Translations under genes and position numbers: made by a program
The notes under the pieces: generated by a model
Databases searched by the model: none
What the model saw: only the letters and a program-made list of their open reading frames with translations
What the model was told of the DNA's origin: nothing
Shown here: piece after piece, positions 42,920-52,100 of the stretch
How positions within the stretch are numbered: the stretch's first letter is position 1
Layout of the letters: the number at the start of each line of letters is the position of its first letter
Assembly: GCF_029962485.1 (NCBI RefSeq)
Contig: NZ_CP073639.1
Location: 620,001-684,000 of the forward strand
Length of the DNA stretch: 64,000 nt
Reading direction: 5' to 3'
Source: Burkholderia cepacia
Lineage (GTDB): Bacteria; Pseudomonadota; Gammaproteobacteria; Burkholderiales; Burkholderiaceae

Positions 42920-43297
42920 TTTTTCGTCGGAATTCCCGTCACAAACCGAACGGTACCCGAATTGTCTTTCATGAACACAAACGTCGTGTTGATCGTCCTT
43001 CCGTTAGTTCCTTTGATCGGGATGATTTGCTCGTAAGTTTGTCCGTATTGGGTAGTCTTCGTCTGCACTGTCGTAGCCGTACCATGCCTTGATGGTCCTA
43101 ACCACTTGCAACTCGCACACGTTATCAATCGAGGACCGCCCTTCAATCTCTAGCATCATGATATCGAACCCCAATTCACGATAAAAATTATAAGAAAATC
43201 TTGCGGTTTCCAAGCGATCAGGCTGCTCATTGTTTGAGGCTGTGGTCGGCGCGCACCAATTTTTTAGCGAATCCCCATCATTCTTGGTAATCCTCAA
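42916..43297 (-). pseudogene. Two fused toxin-tail relics (unnamed + DUF6883-like)
   Basis: The 5' part (from a TTG at 43297) encodes APTTASNNEQPDRLETARFS, YNFYRELGFDIMML and VCELQVVRTIKAW, resembling a C-terminal toxin of another class. It changes frame near 43090 into KTTQYGQTYEQIIPIKGTNG, RTINTTFVFMKDNSG, TVRFVTGIPTKK, a DUF6883-like tail paralogous to that at 38709. Two toxin modules appear to have been joined by deletion. Confidence 0.55.
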
Positions 43298-43625
43298 ACT
43301 CCCATGCTAAAACCCGCCCCAACTTTCCGGCAATGCTGCTCCAGTCATTACCGCTGCATCCATCCACGTATTCATTAATGCACTTCTCGATGGCCAACAG
43401 GTCGTATTCTCTTACAATCAGTAGATGGCGCCCCCAACTGGGCTCCCAGACAGTCTGGCTGAGCCACGCTGGCGTACAGACGCAAAGCTCAAAATCATCT
43501 GCACCCGAAGTTTCATCGTTCCCGATCCGAATTCGAAGATTCAAGACAAAACATGCCGGATTCTCAGGCGCATATGAATTTATTTCAAACTCATCACTTG
43601 AAATGCTCTGCATAACAGCATGCAT
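43278..43625 (-). CDS. Imm8-family immunity protein
   Basis: This 115-residue protein has the Imm8 layout: EFEINSYAPENPACFVLNLR, IRIGNDETSGADDFELCVCT, PAWLSQT, GRHLLIVREYDLLAIEKCIN, WSSIAGKLGRVLAWEFEDY. The ATG at 43625 has a GAGGAA site and lies 12 bp after the toxin tail stop at 43638; a second ATG at 43613 is possible. It is the probable partner of the toxin tail at 43638-43922 and overlaps the next relic. Intact. Confidence 0.75.
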   Translation of the reverse strand: MHAVMQSISSDEFEINSYAPENPACFVLNLRIRIGNDETSGADDFELCVCTPAWLSQTVWEPSWGRHLLIVREYDLLAIEKCINEYVDGCSGNDWSSIAGKLGRVLAWEFEDYQE

Positions 43626-43637
43626 ATGTCAAATTCC

Positions 43638-43922
43638 TCAGTTGGTTACATTAAGATGGCCATTGCTCACCTTCACATGCTGCCCCGTTATCGCGTTGAC
43701 ACTGTATGTTTCGAAGTTCGCTTGCTTGCCCGTCGTTGCGTAAGACGACGTTTTCTGCGTGGGGAATCTATAGGCACGAGCTCCGTCAGCGCTGATAAGA
43801 CCCGAGCCGTCGGTCATCATCTTTGCCCCATCGCCAACCCAAATTCTCCCAAGTTGGTTAGCCTCAGCGGTCGTTCCGCTACCAACGGAAAAGTTGATGT
43901 TGCTTGTGCCGCTGCCATTCAC
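43638..43922 (-). CDS. CdiA-CT-like toxin tail (intact reading frame, no exoprotein)
   Basis: The 94-residue ORF from a GTG reads MNGSGTSNINFSVGSGTTAE, ANQLGRIWVGDGAKMMTDGS, GLISADGARAYRFPTQKTSS, YATTGKQANFETYS and ends HVKVSNGHLNVTN. ANQLGxIWVGDGA and YATTGxQANFE recur in C-terminal toxins of haemagglutinin-type exoproteins. The frame continues upstream for about 15 codons (SNIAAQDPGLAAS) before joining the repeat copy at 43967. It is uninterrupted and followed by an Imm8 gene, but there is no delivery domain in frame. Confidence 0.6.
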   Translation of the reverse strand: MNGSGTSNINFSVGSGTTAEANQLGRIWVGDGAKMMTDGSGLISADGARAYRFPTQKTSSYATTGKQANFETYSVNAITGQHVKVSNGHLNVTN

Positions 43923-43966
43923 CGAAGCTGCGAGCCCGGGGTCCTGGGCTGCGATATTAGAAAAAG

Positions 43967-44335
43967 GGCGCCCGATCTCCGACTCAATCCATTCCCATTT
44001 TCCTGCCCGCCTCTATCAGCGCAGTAGGACGTACCAGCTTCTGCTTATTCAGTACGAATGCCAGCAGTTCATACGCAACCCCGTATTCGCCGTGATTGAT
44101 ATATTCACGGACATCACTCCGATCTTGCTCGGACAGATCAGTTTCAACCGCTGCAAGCGATTTCTGCAGTAGCCGCTCCAATTCATCAAGATGAGACTTA
44201 TTTACTGTCACCTAGGGTTCCTCGGAACGTTTGTTGGGAACGCCAGTCGCTTTCTTTCATCGCATTCATTTTTTCGCAGGGATACCTATCACGAGTCGCA
44301 CCTTTCCGTAATTGTCTTTCATGAAGACAAACTGC
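43967..44335. repeat. Direct repeat, copy 2 (toxin tail end + MafI-like immunity gene)
   Basis: Same orientation and near-identical to 38410-38768. Homologous recombination between the copies would delete the modules at about 38.8-44.0 kb. Confidence 0.85.
43984..44211 (-). CDS. MafI-like immunity protein, copy 2
   Basis: 75 residues, almost identical to 38427-38654 but opened by GTG instead of ATG. It carries the same VREYINHGEYGVAYELLAFVL core. Upstream lies the same toxin-frame end and a DUF6883-like scrap at 44266-44340. Being a duplicate orphan immunity gene, it may add dosage or simply mark a segmental duplication. Confidence 0.75.
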   Translation of the reverse strand: MTVNKSHLDELERLLQKSLAAVETDLSEQDRSDVREYINHGEYGVAYELLAFVLNKQKLVRPTALIEAGRKMGMD

Positions 44336-44340
44336 CACCT
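44266..44340 (-). pseudogene. DUF6883-like toxin tail scrap
   Basis: 25 codons read WQFVFMKDNYGKVRLVIGIP and AKK before a stop, paralogous to the tails at 38709 and 42916. It begins abruptly after the immunity gene at 44347. Confidence 0.6.
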
Positions 44341-44346
44341 CAAGAT

Positions 44347-44667
44347 CTAATGTGACGGACGCCTATCGAAGCGCTTGTCTACTTCCTGCGCCGTTTTAAA
44401 TCCCATGAGCAACCCGATTTCAAGAAGCTTGACCGGTGCCACGCCAGTCAATCTGAACGGTATGCTCTCCAGCGCTCCCACGACGTATTCGTACGCGAGG
44501 CCGTACTCCCCAGCGTCATCGATAAACTCATGGATCTGGGCAAGGTGTTCGTCATAGGTCAGTCCACTTGGTGGATAGTGTTGAGCGACTTCCGGTTGGG
44601 CCTTCATCTCGCCGAGAATGAAATTCAGGTTACCGTCAATCAATGCATTGTCAGACATGGAGCTCAT
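44347..44667 (-). CDS. Immunity protein of the EndoU toxin (MafI-like)
   Basis: This 106-residue acidic protein contains YDEHLAQIHEFIDDAGEYGL, AYEYVVGALESIPFRLTGVA and KLLEIGLLMGF. The EYGLAYEYVVGALE stretch is of MafI type. Its ATG overlaps by 4 bp the stop of an EndoU toxin tail. EndoU toxins paired with MafI immunity are known from Neisseria MafB systems, so toxin and immunity families agree here. The gene is intact while its toxin is broken. Confidence 0.7.
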   Translation of the reverse strand: MSSMSDNALIDGNLNFILGEMKAQPEVAQHYPPSGLTYDEHLAQIHEFIDDAGEYGLAYEYVVGALESIPFRLTGVAPVKLLEIGLLMGFKTAQEVDKRFDRRPSH

Positions 44668-45462
44668 TTAGGGTTTCTCGGTAAGTTTGTCGGATATCCT
44701 GTAACGATTCGACCCTTCTCAGGGTCGATGACGACTTTGATGTCGACTCCATTGATCGCACCAGTGCCTGTAACGTAGCCATTACCCGGCGCGGGCTTCG
44801 ATCAAGCGGCGCTCGGGCTTGTAGCAATTCCGAGATTGCGTTTGTAATGTCCTACGGCGTCCATGTTGCAGGAAATTCTGACTTGCCTGGTTTGCCAATG
44901 CCGGAGAGGTGTCCGCCAGATGTAGGCCCGTCTCCGTAAAGCACGTGGTTCTCTGCATTCGGGTCCAAAAGTGAGTTGCTACCTGTGTTTGCGGCACCTT
45001 GACCACTCTTGCCGCTACCTGAACCGCTATCGCTGTTGCTGCTCGACAGGATGACATTGTTCGGCGAGCCACCCGCTCCTGGGCGGAGTTCGTGAAGCGT
45101 CCGCCGTCAACCGTCACGCCGTTCGGATTGGCCTGAATAACGTTCGCGCGCGGGCCGAGGACGTTGATGTTGCCTTGAATCAGCGACGGATTCGTGCGCG
45201 TGACCTGATTGACGATCGTGCGCGCATTGATGCCTACGTTATTGAGATCCGCGCCAGTTCTCGAGACGTTGAAGGACGAATAGGTGTTGTTCGAAACGCC
45301 TCCGACGGCTGGTGCGATGTTGACGATCGCGCGCCCGCCCGGACCTGAGGAGACGATCGTTGCCATACCACCGTCGGCTGCAATTCCTGCGGCGAAGACC
45401 GAAGAGGACAAGCCGGCGCACGTCAATAGCGCACTAAAGTTGTGGAATCCGAAACGCCCCAT
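44664..45462 (-). pseudogene. Collapsed TpsA with EndoU-type toxin tail
   Basis: The first 130 codons are a signal peptide and TPS domain nearly identical to the short TpsA (GGVSNNTYSSFNVSRTGADL; NPNG motif). The frame is then lost at a junction with a Gly/Ser pretoxin linker and an EndoU nuclease: ENHVLYGDGPTSGGHLSGIG, KPGKSEFPATWTP, TAG, DITNAISELL, a frameshift, GVDIKVVIDPEKGRIVTGYP, TNLPRNPK. The catalytic His of SGGH and the GVDIKV core are recognisable. The whole beta-helix middle is deleted, and the toxin has a stop and a frameshift. Confidence 0.75.
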
Positions 45463-45609
45463 ACGACTTGCCCCAGAAATAGTTCCAACAATTTTGGTTT
45501 ATATTATGTGCAGAGACGCAAAAAACACGCCAATCCTTGGGAGTTGCACATAAAATAGTGCAAACCACTCCTGATTGAGCCGGTAAGCGGTTGCATGTTT
45601 TAATGTTAA

Positions 45610-46188
45610 TTATACGTCAGATTGAGAAATGCCCGCCCAATATTCGTACATCCCCTTCAACTCCCTTCCGACCTTATCACCCGACAGTATTCCGCGACAA
45701 AATGAATTAACCACTCTCACCGGATTGAGAGGGACAGCCCTTGAGCCAACGATTACAGGCTGACCATAGTCGGCCAGCCTTCTGCTACCAAGTTGTAAAT
45801 CCCATCTGAGCAGCCTGTTATTTTTCAGCGCAACCTGTCCGTAGTACATCCCGACATAGATGGCCGCAGTTTTCGTTTCGTCGCTTAAATCCCAGAGCGA
45901 CGCTCCGTCGTCATTCGAGAGCCTACCACCCAATGCATCAATCTCTTTCTGGGTAAAATCACGTTTCGTTGCAGTCCGTTTCAGCCATGCTCCAAGCCCA
46001 GATAGAGAGTCTGGCGAAAAGTCTGCAACCCAGCCACTGAATTCCGATGTGCTGTGAACCATCTGCATCAATTCTTCGATGCAATATGGTAGATTGAGCA
46101 TAAAATCATCATAAAATTCCCTTAAATCTGAATTTTTCATAGAAGAGAAAAATTCAGAGGCGGGGTTGTAGCAGTTTGAGAATTTCAT
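45610..46188 (-). CDS. Immunity protein of the large CDI exoprotein
   Basis: This 192-residue soluble protein begins 2 bp after the stop of the CDI exoprotein. That is the position of cdiI/bcpI, whose product binds and blocks the cognate C-terminal toxin in the producer. Sequence: MKFSNCYNPASEFFSSMKNS, FYDDFMLNLPYCIEELMQMV, SGLGAWLKRTATKRDFTQKE, AAIYVGMYYGQVALKNNRLL, REL KGMYEYWAGIS near the end. No named immunity family was recognised. It is intact and AT-richer than core genes. Function is inferred from position. Confidence 0.75.
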   Translation of the reverse strand: MKFSNCYNPASEFFSSMKNSDLREFYDDFMLNLPYCIEELMQMVHSTSEFSGWVADFSPDSLSGLGAWLKRTATKRDFTQKEIDALGGRLSNDDGASLWDLSDETKTAAIYVGMYYGQVALKNNRLLRWDLQLGSRRLADYGQPVIVGSRAVPLNPVRVVNSFCRGILSGDKVGRELKGMYEYWAGISQSDV

Positions 46189-46190
46189 AG

Positions 46191-49100
46191 CTAATGAATT
46201 ATTACCTTAATTCCCGCCCTTCCAAGGGCTTTAATCAAATCCGCAGACGGGCCACCTTGGCCCGTAACCGGGCTGGTATAGAAATTCCATGTTACTCCGT
46301 TAACAACACCGGATTTTAACAGCTCGGTGTCCTTCGCAACTTGAGCGATAGTTGTAGCGTCGTACGGCGTATACCCAACTTTTGCTTCATGAGCAACGTT
46401 AGCGGGAGTTAATTGGTCTACGACACGTAGCCCTTGACTTGTCTGAAATGCGACCTGAGATTGACCGCCGAGCGATTTCAGTGCATTTTCCCCAATCTGC
46501 CCAGTTGAACCGATGCCACTTGGCAAGTTAGGAGAAACGACTCGACTTACGCCGTCTGACCCCAGCGTATAGTAGTTACCGTTGCCACCAATAAATATCG
46601 AATTCCCATTGGCATCTACGGCACTCGTTCTTGTGTATGTCCCTCCTTGGGGCCCAGAGATAGTACCGTCCGTGTTAGAAGTGTAACCCTTCGGCAGCGT
46701 CGTTGGGTCACGACTGCTTTTCCCCGCATTCTGGCCAGACGTGTTGCCATCACCGTTACTTCCGGTCGCAAGCATCGGGGTGCCAGGCGAAACCAACGGT
46801 GGCGTAACAACACATCCGATTCCGGGAGAACAGGCGGCCGTCGGAGGCGTAACCACCGCTCCGCCTGTCGCTGGCGGATTACCATCGTTTGCCTGCACGA
46901 GTGGATTCGGGTCAGCCGGCGGTGTCTGTCCGTTGTTCGCTTGAACCAGTGATCCACCCCCCTTCACGGTCGAGGTCAGAGGCTGCGTCAGGCTCTGCAC
47001 TGTCGAGCTTTTCCACGGCAGCAAGACCGCAAGAGCGAGATCGATTGCCGAACCAATTGCCCCGCCATTCTTCACGGCTGCAGCTGTATGGGTCGGACTT
47101 CCTGCGTCGTTGTTCAGCGCCTCGTTTTGAGCTGCCGTGGCACCGGCCATCGCGTTTTGACCCGCAAGGCCGGCGATGCCACCGCCTGTCCAGGTCGAAA
47201 TCGCCGCCAGCATGGCCATCTGGCCTTGATCAAGCGCCGCGCCGCTCGGATCGATCACCCTCAACACATCCGGTGTCAGCGCGGCCGACACGGCCCCACC
47301 AATCGCACCGCCACCACACCCTTGGCCGATTGCTGCACCCGCAGCGCAGCCCAGCGCTGCATGCGCTGCCACGTACGCCGCACCTGTCAGCGTGCCGTCC
47401 TGATTCAGGTTACCTATCGTGTAGGCGATGGACGCCGCAGCATTCGTCGCTGCGCTGTTGCGCAAGTTCGTCAGGAAACTTCCGCCCTGCAAGGCCGTCT
47501 GGACCGTCGCTTGAAGCACCGATTCCGCCGCGATAGCGGCAATCGTCGTCGGCAGCGAACCTGCCGCCATGCCCGCCTGCGGCACCAACGTGTTCCCTAC
47601 CGTCTGCACCCCGGCCAATGCGGCAAGACTGTTGTTCGATGCCGTCCACGACCACCCAGTCGCGCCGTTGCTAAACGTAATGCCGTTCGTCAGCCCCGCC
47701 GTCAGCGCTGCCGCACCGGCCGTCGTGAGCATGGATCCCAAGCTAAACGAACCGCCGCTGTTCAGCTGACTCATCGTGCTGTTCATCATGCCGGCAAATG
47801 CGGCCGACAACGCGACGTTCGCCGTGCCTGCGCCAACCGCCGCCGTCGTTACAGTCACTTCGGTCGCGCCAACCGCTATCGTCGTCGTTGTCGCCGGCAC
47901 AGCCGCCGCAAACGTCGTCCCCGCCGTTGCAGACGCCGCCGCACCGATTGCCGCTGACGCCGCCATCCCCCCCATAATCGAGAGTCCGACCATCACCCCG
48001 GTCATGAAGACCTGGTCGAACCACGAGTCGCCGTCGAGAACCTGCGTATCGAGATGGTCGGTGACGGTCTGTTGCGTGAAGTTACCGCCAAGTTGGCTCT
48101 TCAGATTCGCCAGCATCGCCTGCGTGCCGGCCGTGTCGACCGCGCCATCCGCGCCGACTTTCTGGAGTGCTCCGCCGATCTGGTTCAGGCTTTGCACCTG
48201 CAAGTCGTAATTGGCGGCCGACATGAAGCCGCCTTGTTGCGCCACGGTGCCCGTGGTCTGCAACGCCACGCCTTCCGGCCCCTTCTGATAAATCGTGCCG
48301 ATATCCGTCGAACGCTGTTCGTTGGTCAGCGAATCCGTGTTGACCGTCAGGTTCTGCGCCGTGACCGTGCCAGTATTCAGAATGCTGTTCGCGAAATTGA
48401 GCGTGACATTGGTGCCCGTGATTTCGCCGTCAGCGTTCACCTCCGCGAAGTTCTTCGGCAGCAGCACCTCAGGCATCAGCGCCTGCACCGTCGGACAGGC
48501 TGCGCCGCCGGTCGTGCTGCATCCCGGCTCCGGGACGGATTGCTCGACATACCAAAGCATCGGCGCGTTGATCTGCGCGAGTTGGGCATCGCTCAGCTTC
48601 GTGCCGAGCGCGACGTTGTTTTTCTCCGCATACTCGAGCGCCGCGCCGTACAACGCTGCCTTGTCCTGATTGTTGATCGACGCCTGGCTCGTGCTGTCGG
48701 TCGCACTCGTCGTGCTGTAGAAGCTGCCCTTGCCGATCGCCTGCAATGCTGCTTGCTCGATCAGCTGGTTTTCGGTGTACGGGTCGTAATAGAACGGCAC
48801 GCTGCCCGGTTGCAGATTCGCGGGCAAATTCGCGATCAGCGAGGCCGACGAGAGCGAATCGACCACCTGGGCGGCAGGATTGCTGGTCAGGTAGCTCACG
48901 GTGGTCGTCGCACCCGCGATCGTCTTGACGGTGACGCTTTGCGGCGCCCCAGCGATGGGTGCCGACGCCGAGCCAGGCGACGCGCCTACCGGACGGGTCG
49001 TGACGGTGACCACCGGCGCGACCGGCTGACCGACCGTCTGCGCACCGATCGGCGTATTGGCCGGCAAACCGGTCATCCCGGTGACCGACGTCGGCCGGCC

Positions 49101-52100
49101 GTTTTGGTCCGTGACCAGCCCGGCACTGTTCACCGAACTCGCGATCGAACCCGGCAGCGTTGGCGGCGCCAGCGAAATCACCTGCCCCGAGACAACTGGT
49201 GGCGGCGTAAAGACGTTCGGGTTCGTGATTCCGTTGACGAGCGTCGAGCCCGTCAGCGTGATCGTTTGGCCGATTACGTTGCCGGTGTTGTTCAGCGTCG
49301 GCGAATGGACGCTCAAATTACCCGCCTGAATCGTACCCGGTACGAAATCGGGCAATCCGACGTTCGACGGCAGGCCCGACACAGCTTGTGCATCGCCAGG
49401 GTTGAACGCCCCGCCATACAGATTCTGGCAAGTCGACGCCATGCCCAGGCAGCCCCACGTTCGGTTGCCGACCGGATTACCAGTCCAGTACGCGTGCAGG
49501 TACTGGTTGTCGCTCGATGCACTTTGTGTCGCATTGATCGTCGCGGTATTCAGCGCCGTGACGAGACTGCCGGTGTTGCTGAACATCCCCGCTGTGATCG
49601 ACAGGTCGTTGTTCGCCGTAATCGTGGACGGCGTAGCCGACTGCACCTCGACATACGCTTCGCAGTTCTGACCACAACCGCTATAGGGCGACGCCGAACC
49701 ATAGTTCTGGTGGACCGCCACCGGCGCGGCAATCGTGTTCGTCACGCTTGCCGCGTTGATTTGCACGTTATGACCTGCCTCGATTGCGGCCGACGTGTTC
49801 GTCACACTGGCAGCCTGTGTCGTGTTCGCCGCAGTCGTGCCAGCACCGCCGATAACGACATCGTTCTTCGCAACCAAATTGCCGTAGGTGTTGCTGACCT
49901 GGTTGGCGGCAATGACGATGTCGTGGCCGGCCGTCACGTTGCTGTTGGTCTGCTGGTAGCTGTACGCCTCCGAGTTCGGGTTGGTCGTTCTCAGATTCGA
50001 GCAGCCGGCATTCGACACCCCCGACGCACACCCGGCCGTCACGGCCTTCGACCCGACATTCGATCCTTGATTCGTGAAGCTTGCCGCCTGAATCGTGACG
50101 TCATTGCCGGCCGCGAGCGTGCCGGTATTGGTCAGATTGCCGCCCGACAGATTCAGATTGTTCCCTGCAAGAATCTGCCCGACGGCGCCTTGCGTCGTGG
50201 CGGTCCTGATCGTCGTCTCCAGCGGCACCGTCCCCGGCGCGCTGATCGTATAGGTTGCCGGCGGCGTTGGGGTACCGACCAGGCAATATCCTCCCTCGCA
50301 CTGATAGGTGCCACTCGGGTTCGCCGTGCCAGCCACGCCGATCGACCCGGATTTCTGCAGCGCCTGCAGCGACGTCAGGAACGCATTCAGCGACGCGCCA
50401 TCGACCGTGTCGGTGACCGACGACGTGAAGCTCGAGCCACCGTTCTGGAGCTGCTGCACGTTCACGTTGACGTCGTGCCCCGCGCTTACGACGCCGCTCT
50501 GGTTATTGAGCGTGTTGGCCGTCAGGTTAAGGTCGTGCCCGGCCGCGATGACAGACGACGTCACGGTCGCACCGGTCGTGGTGGTGGTCTCGGTAACGGT
50601 CGGCAGGGTGAGGGATTGAACCGTCGTTGCACCAGAAACCGGCGTAGAAGGCGGCACGACAACCCACATGGCACCCTTGGGTGCATTACTCGTGGGTACC
50701 AGTGCAAACTGGACTGTTCCCGAGGACGCAACCGGTGGCGAGGCGTCGCCCCAGCCTTGATAGATCAGCCGCGCGCTGGAAATCGACCAGACGGTTGATT
50801 TTGTCGGCTGCTCGCCGCCGACCGACAGGAGCCCGCCGAGCGTCGCCGGCAAGTTTGCCTGCCCAAGCGTCAGCGTCCCACCGTCCTTGCCGACGTTATA
50901 GATCGCATAGACCAATTCCGAGCCGATCGGCGTGGCCATCAGCAACCCCGGATTGTCGACGGTCTTCGTGGTCGTGGTGGTCGTAACCGTTGCCGCAGCG
51001 GAGTTGTTAACGTTGTTTGCCGTGATCTTCAGATCGTTCGTCGCCGTCAGCGTACCTCCAGCGTTCCCGAGATCACCACTCAGATTGATCGTTGCGTTGC
51101 CACTACCGGCTGGGCTCTTGCTACCGCCTGCACTGGTCACCCCGTTCGAATTGTCGTAGCTCGTCCCGGCAATCGTCAGCGTATTGTCTGCGTGAACGGT
51201 ACCGCTATTCGTACCCGAACCGTTGAGCGTCAGCGCATCGAGCGCCGCAACAGCGCCACCGGTCTGATTGGCGAGCGAGCCATTGATCGTCAGGTCGTTG
51301 CCATTGATCGCGCCGGTATTGCCGACAGCACCATTCAACGTCAGTGCGCCGATGCCTTGATTGATCGTGCCGGTGTTGTTGAAGCCCTGCGCGGTGGACA
51401 CCGTGACGTTCGAACTCGGCAGTGTCCAGGTTCCCGAATTGTTGACCGATTGCGCCGACAGATTGACGCCACGGCGACTGTCGACCGTACCGAAGGTCGC
51501 CGCGGACGGATCCAACGTTTGGTTCGGCAGATTCAGCGCCGCGTTGTTCTGTCCATAAATCGTGCCGCCTGAATTGTTGAACGAACCGTTGCCCCCCGTC
51601 ACCGTCACGGTCGTATTGCCCGTCGCAGCGGTCGGATTCGCAACATCACCGGCATACAACACACCCTTTTGGTTGCTCAGATTCGCCGTCGTGACGTTCA
51701 GCGCGTTCGTTGCCAGAAGGCTGCCCGAGTTGGTGACGCTACCGCTCGCCGTGACGTTCGTGGTAGGCCCATAGACGGAGCCGCTGTTCACGAGGTCCGT
51801 GGCATTGATCGTCGCGGTCTGTAGTGAGGACAGTGCACCCGAATTCGTGACGGTCGTACCCGACACATTCAGATTGCCGGCCGCCATTTGCGTACCGACG
51901 TTATTGACCATACCGCCCGCCAACGTCGCATCGCCCTTGAACGCAGCTGTGCCACCCGTCGTCAGGCTTTTCGTACCGGTGATCTGCGTCGCGCCGCCGA
52001 CCACCGCGTTTGCGGTCGTCACGTTCGCACCCGAAAGCGTCGCGTTGCCGCCAACGGACAGCGCCGGCGCATTCGCGTCGAACTGCGCATTGAGTTGCCC

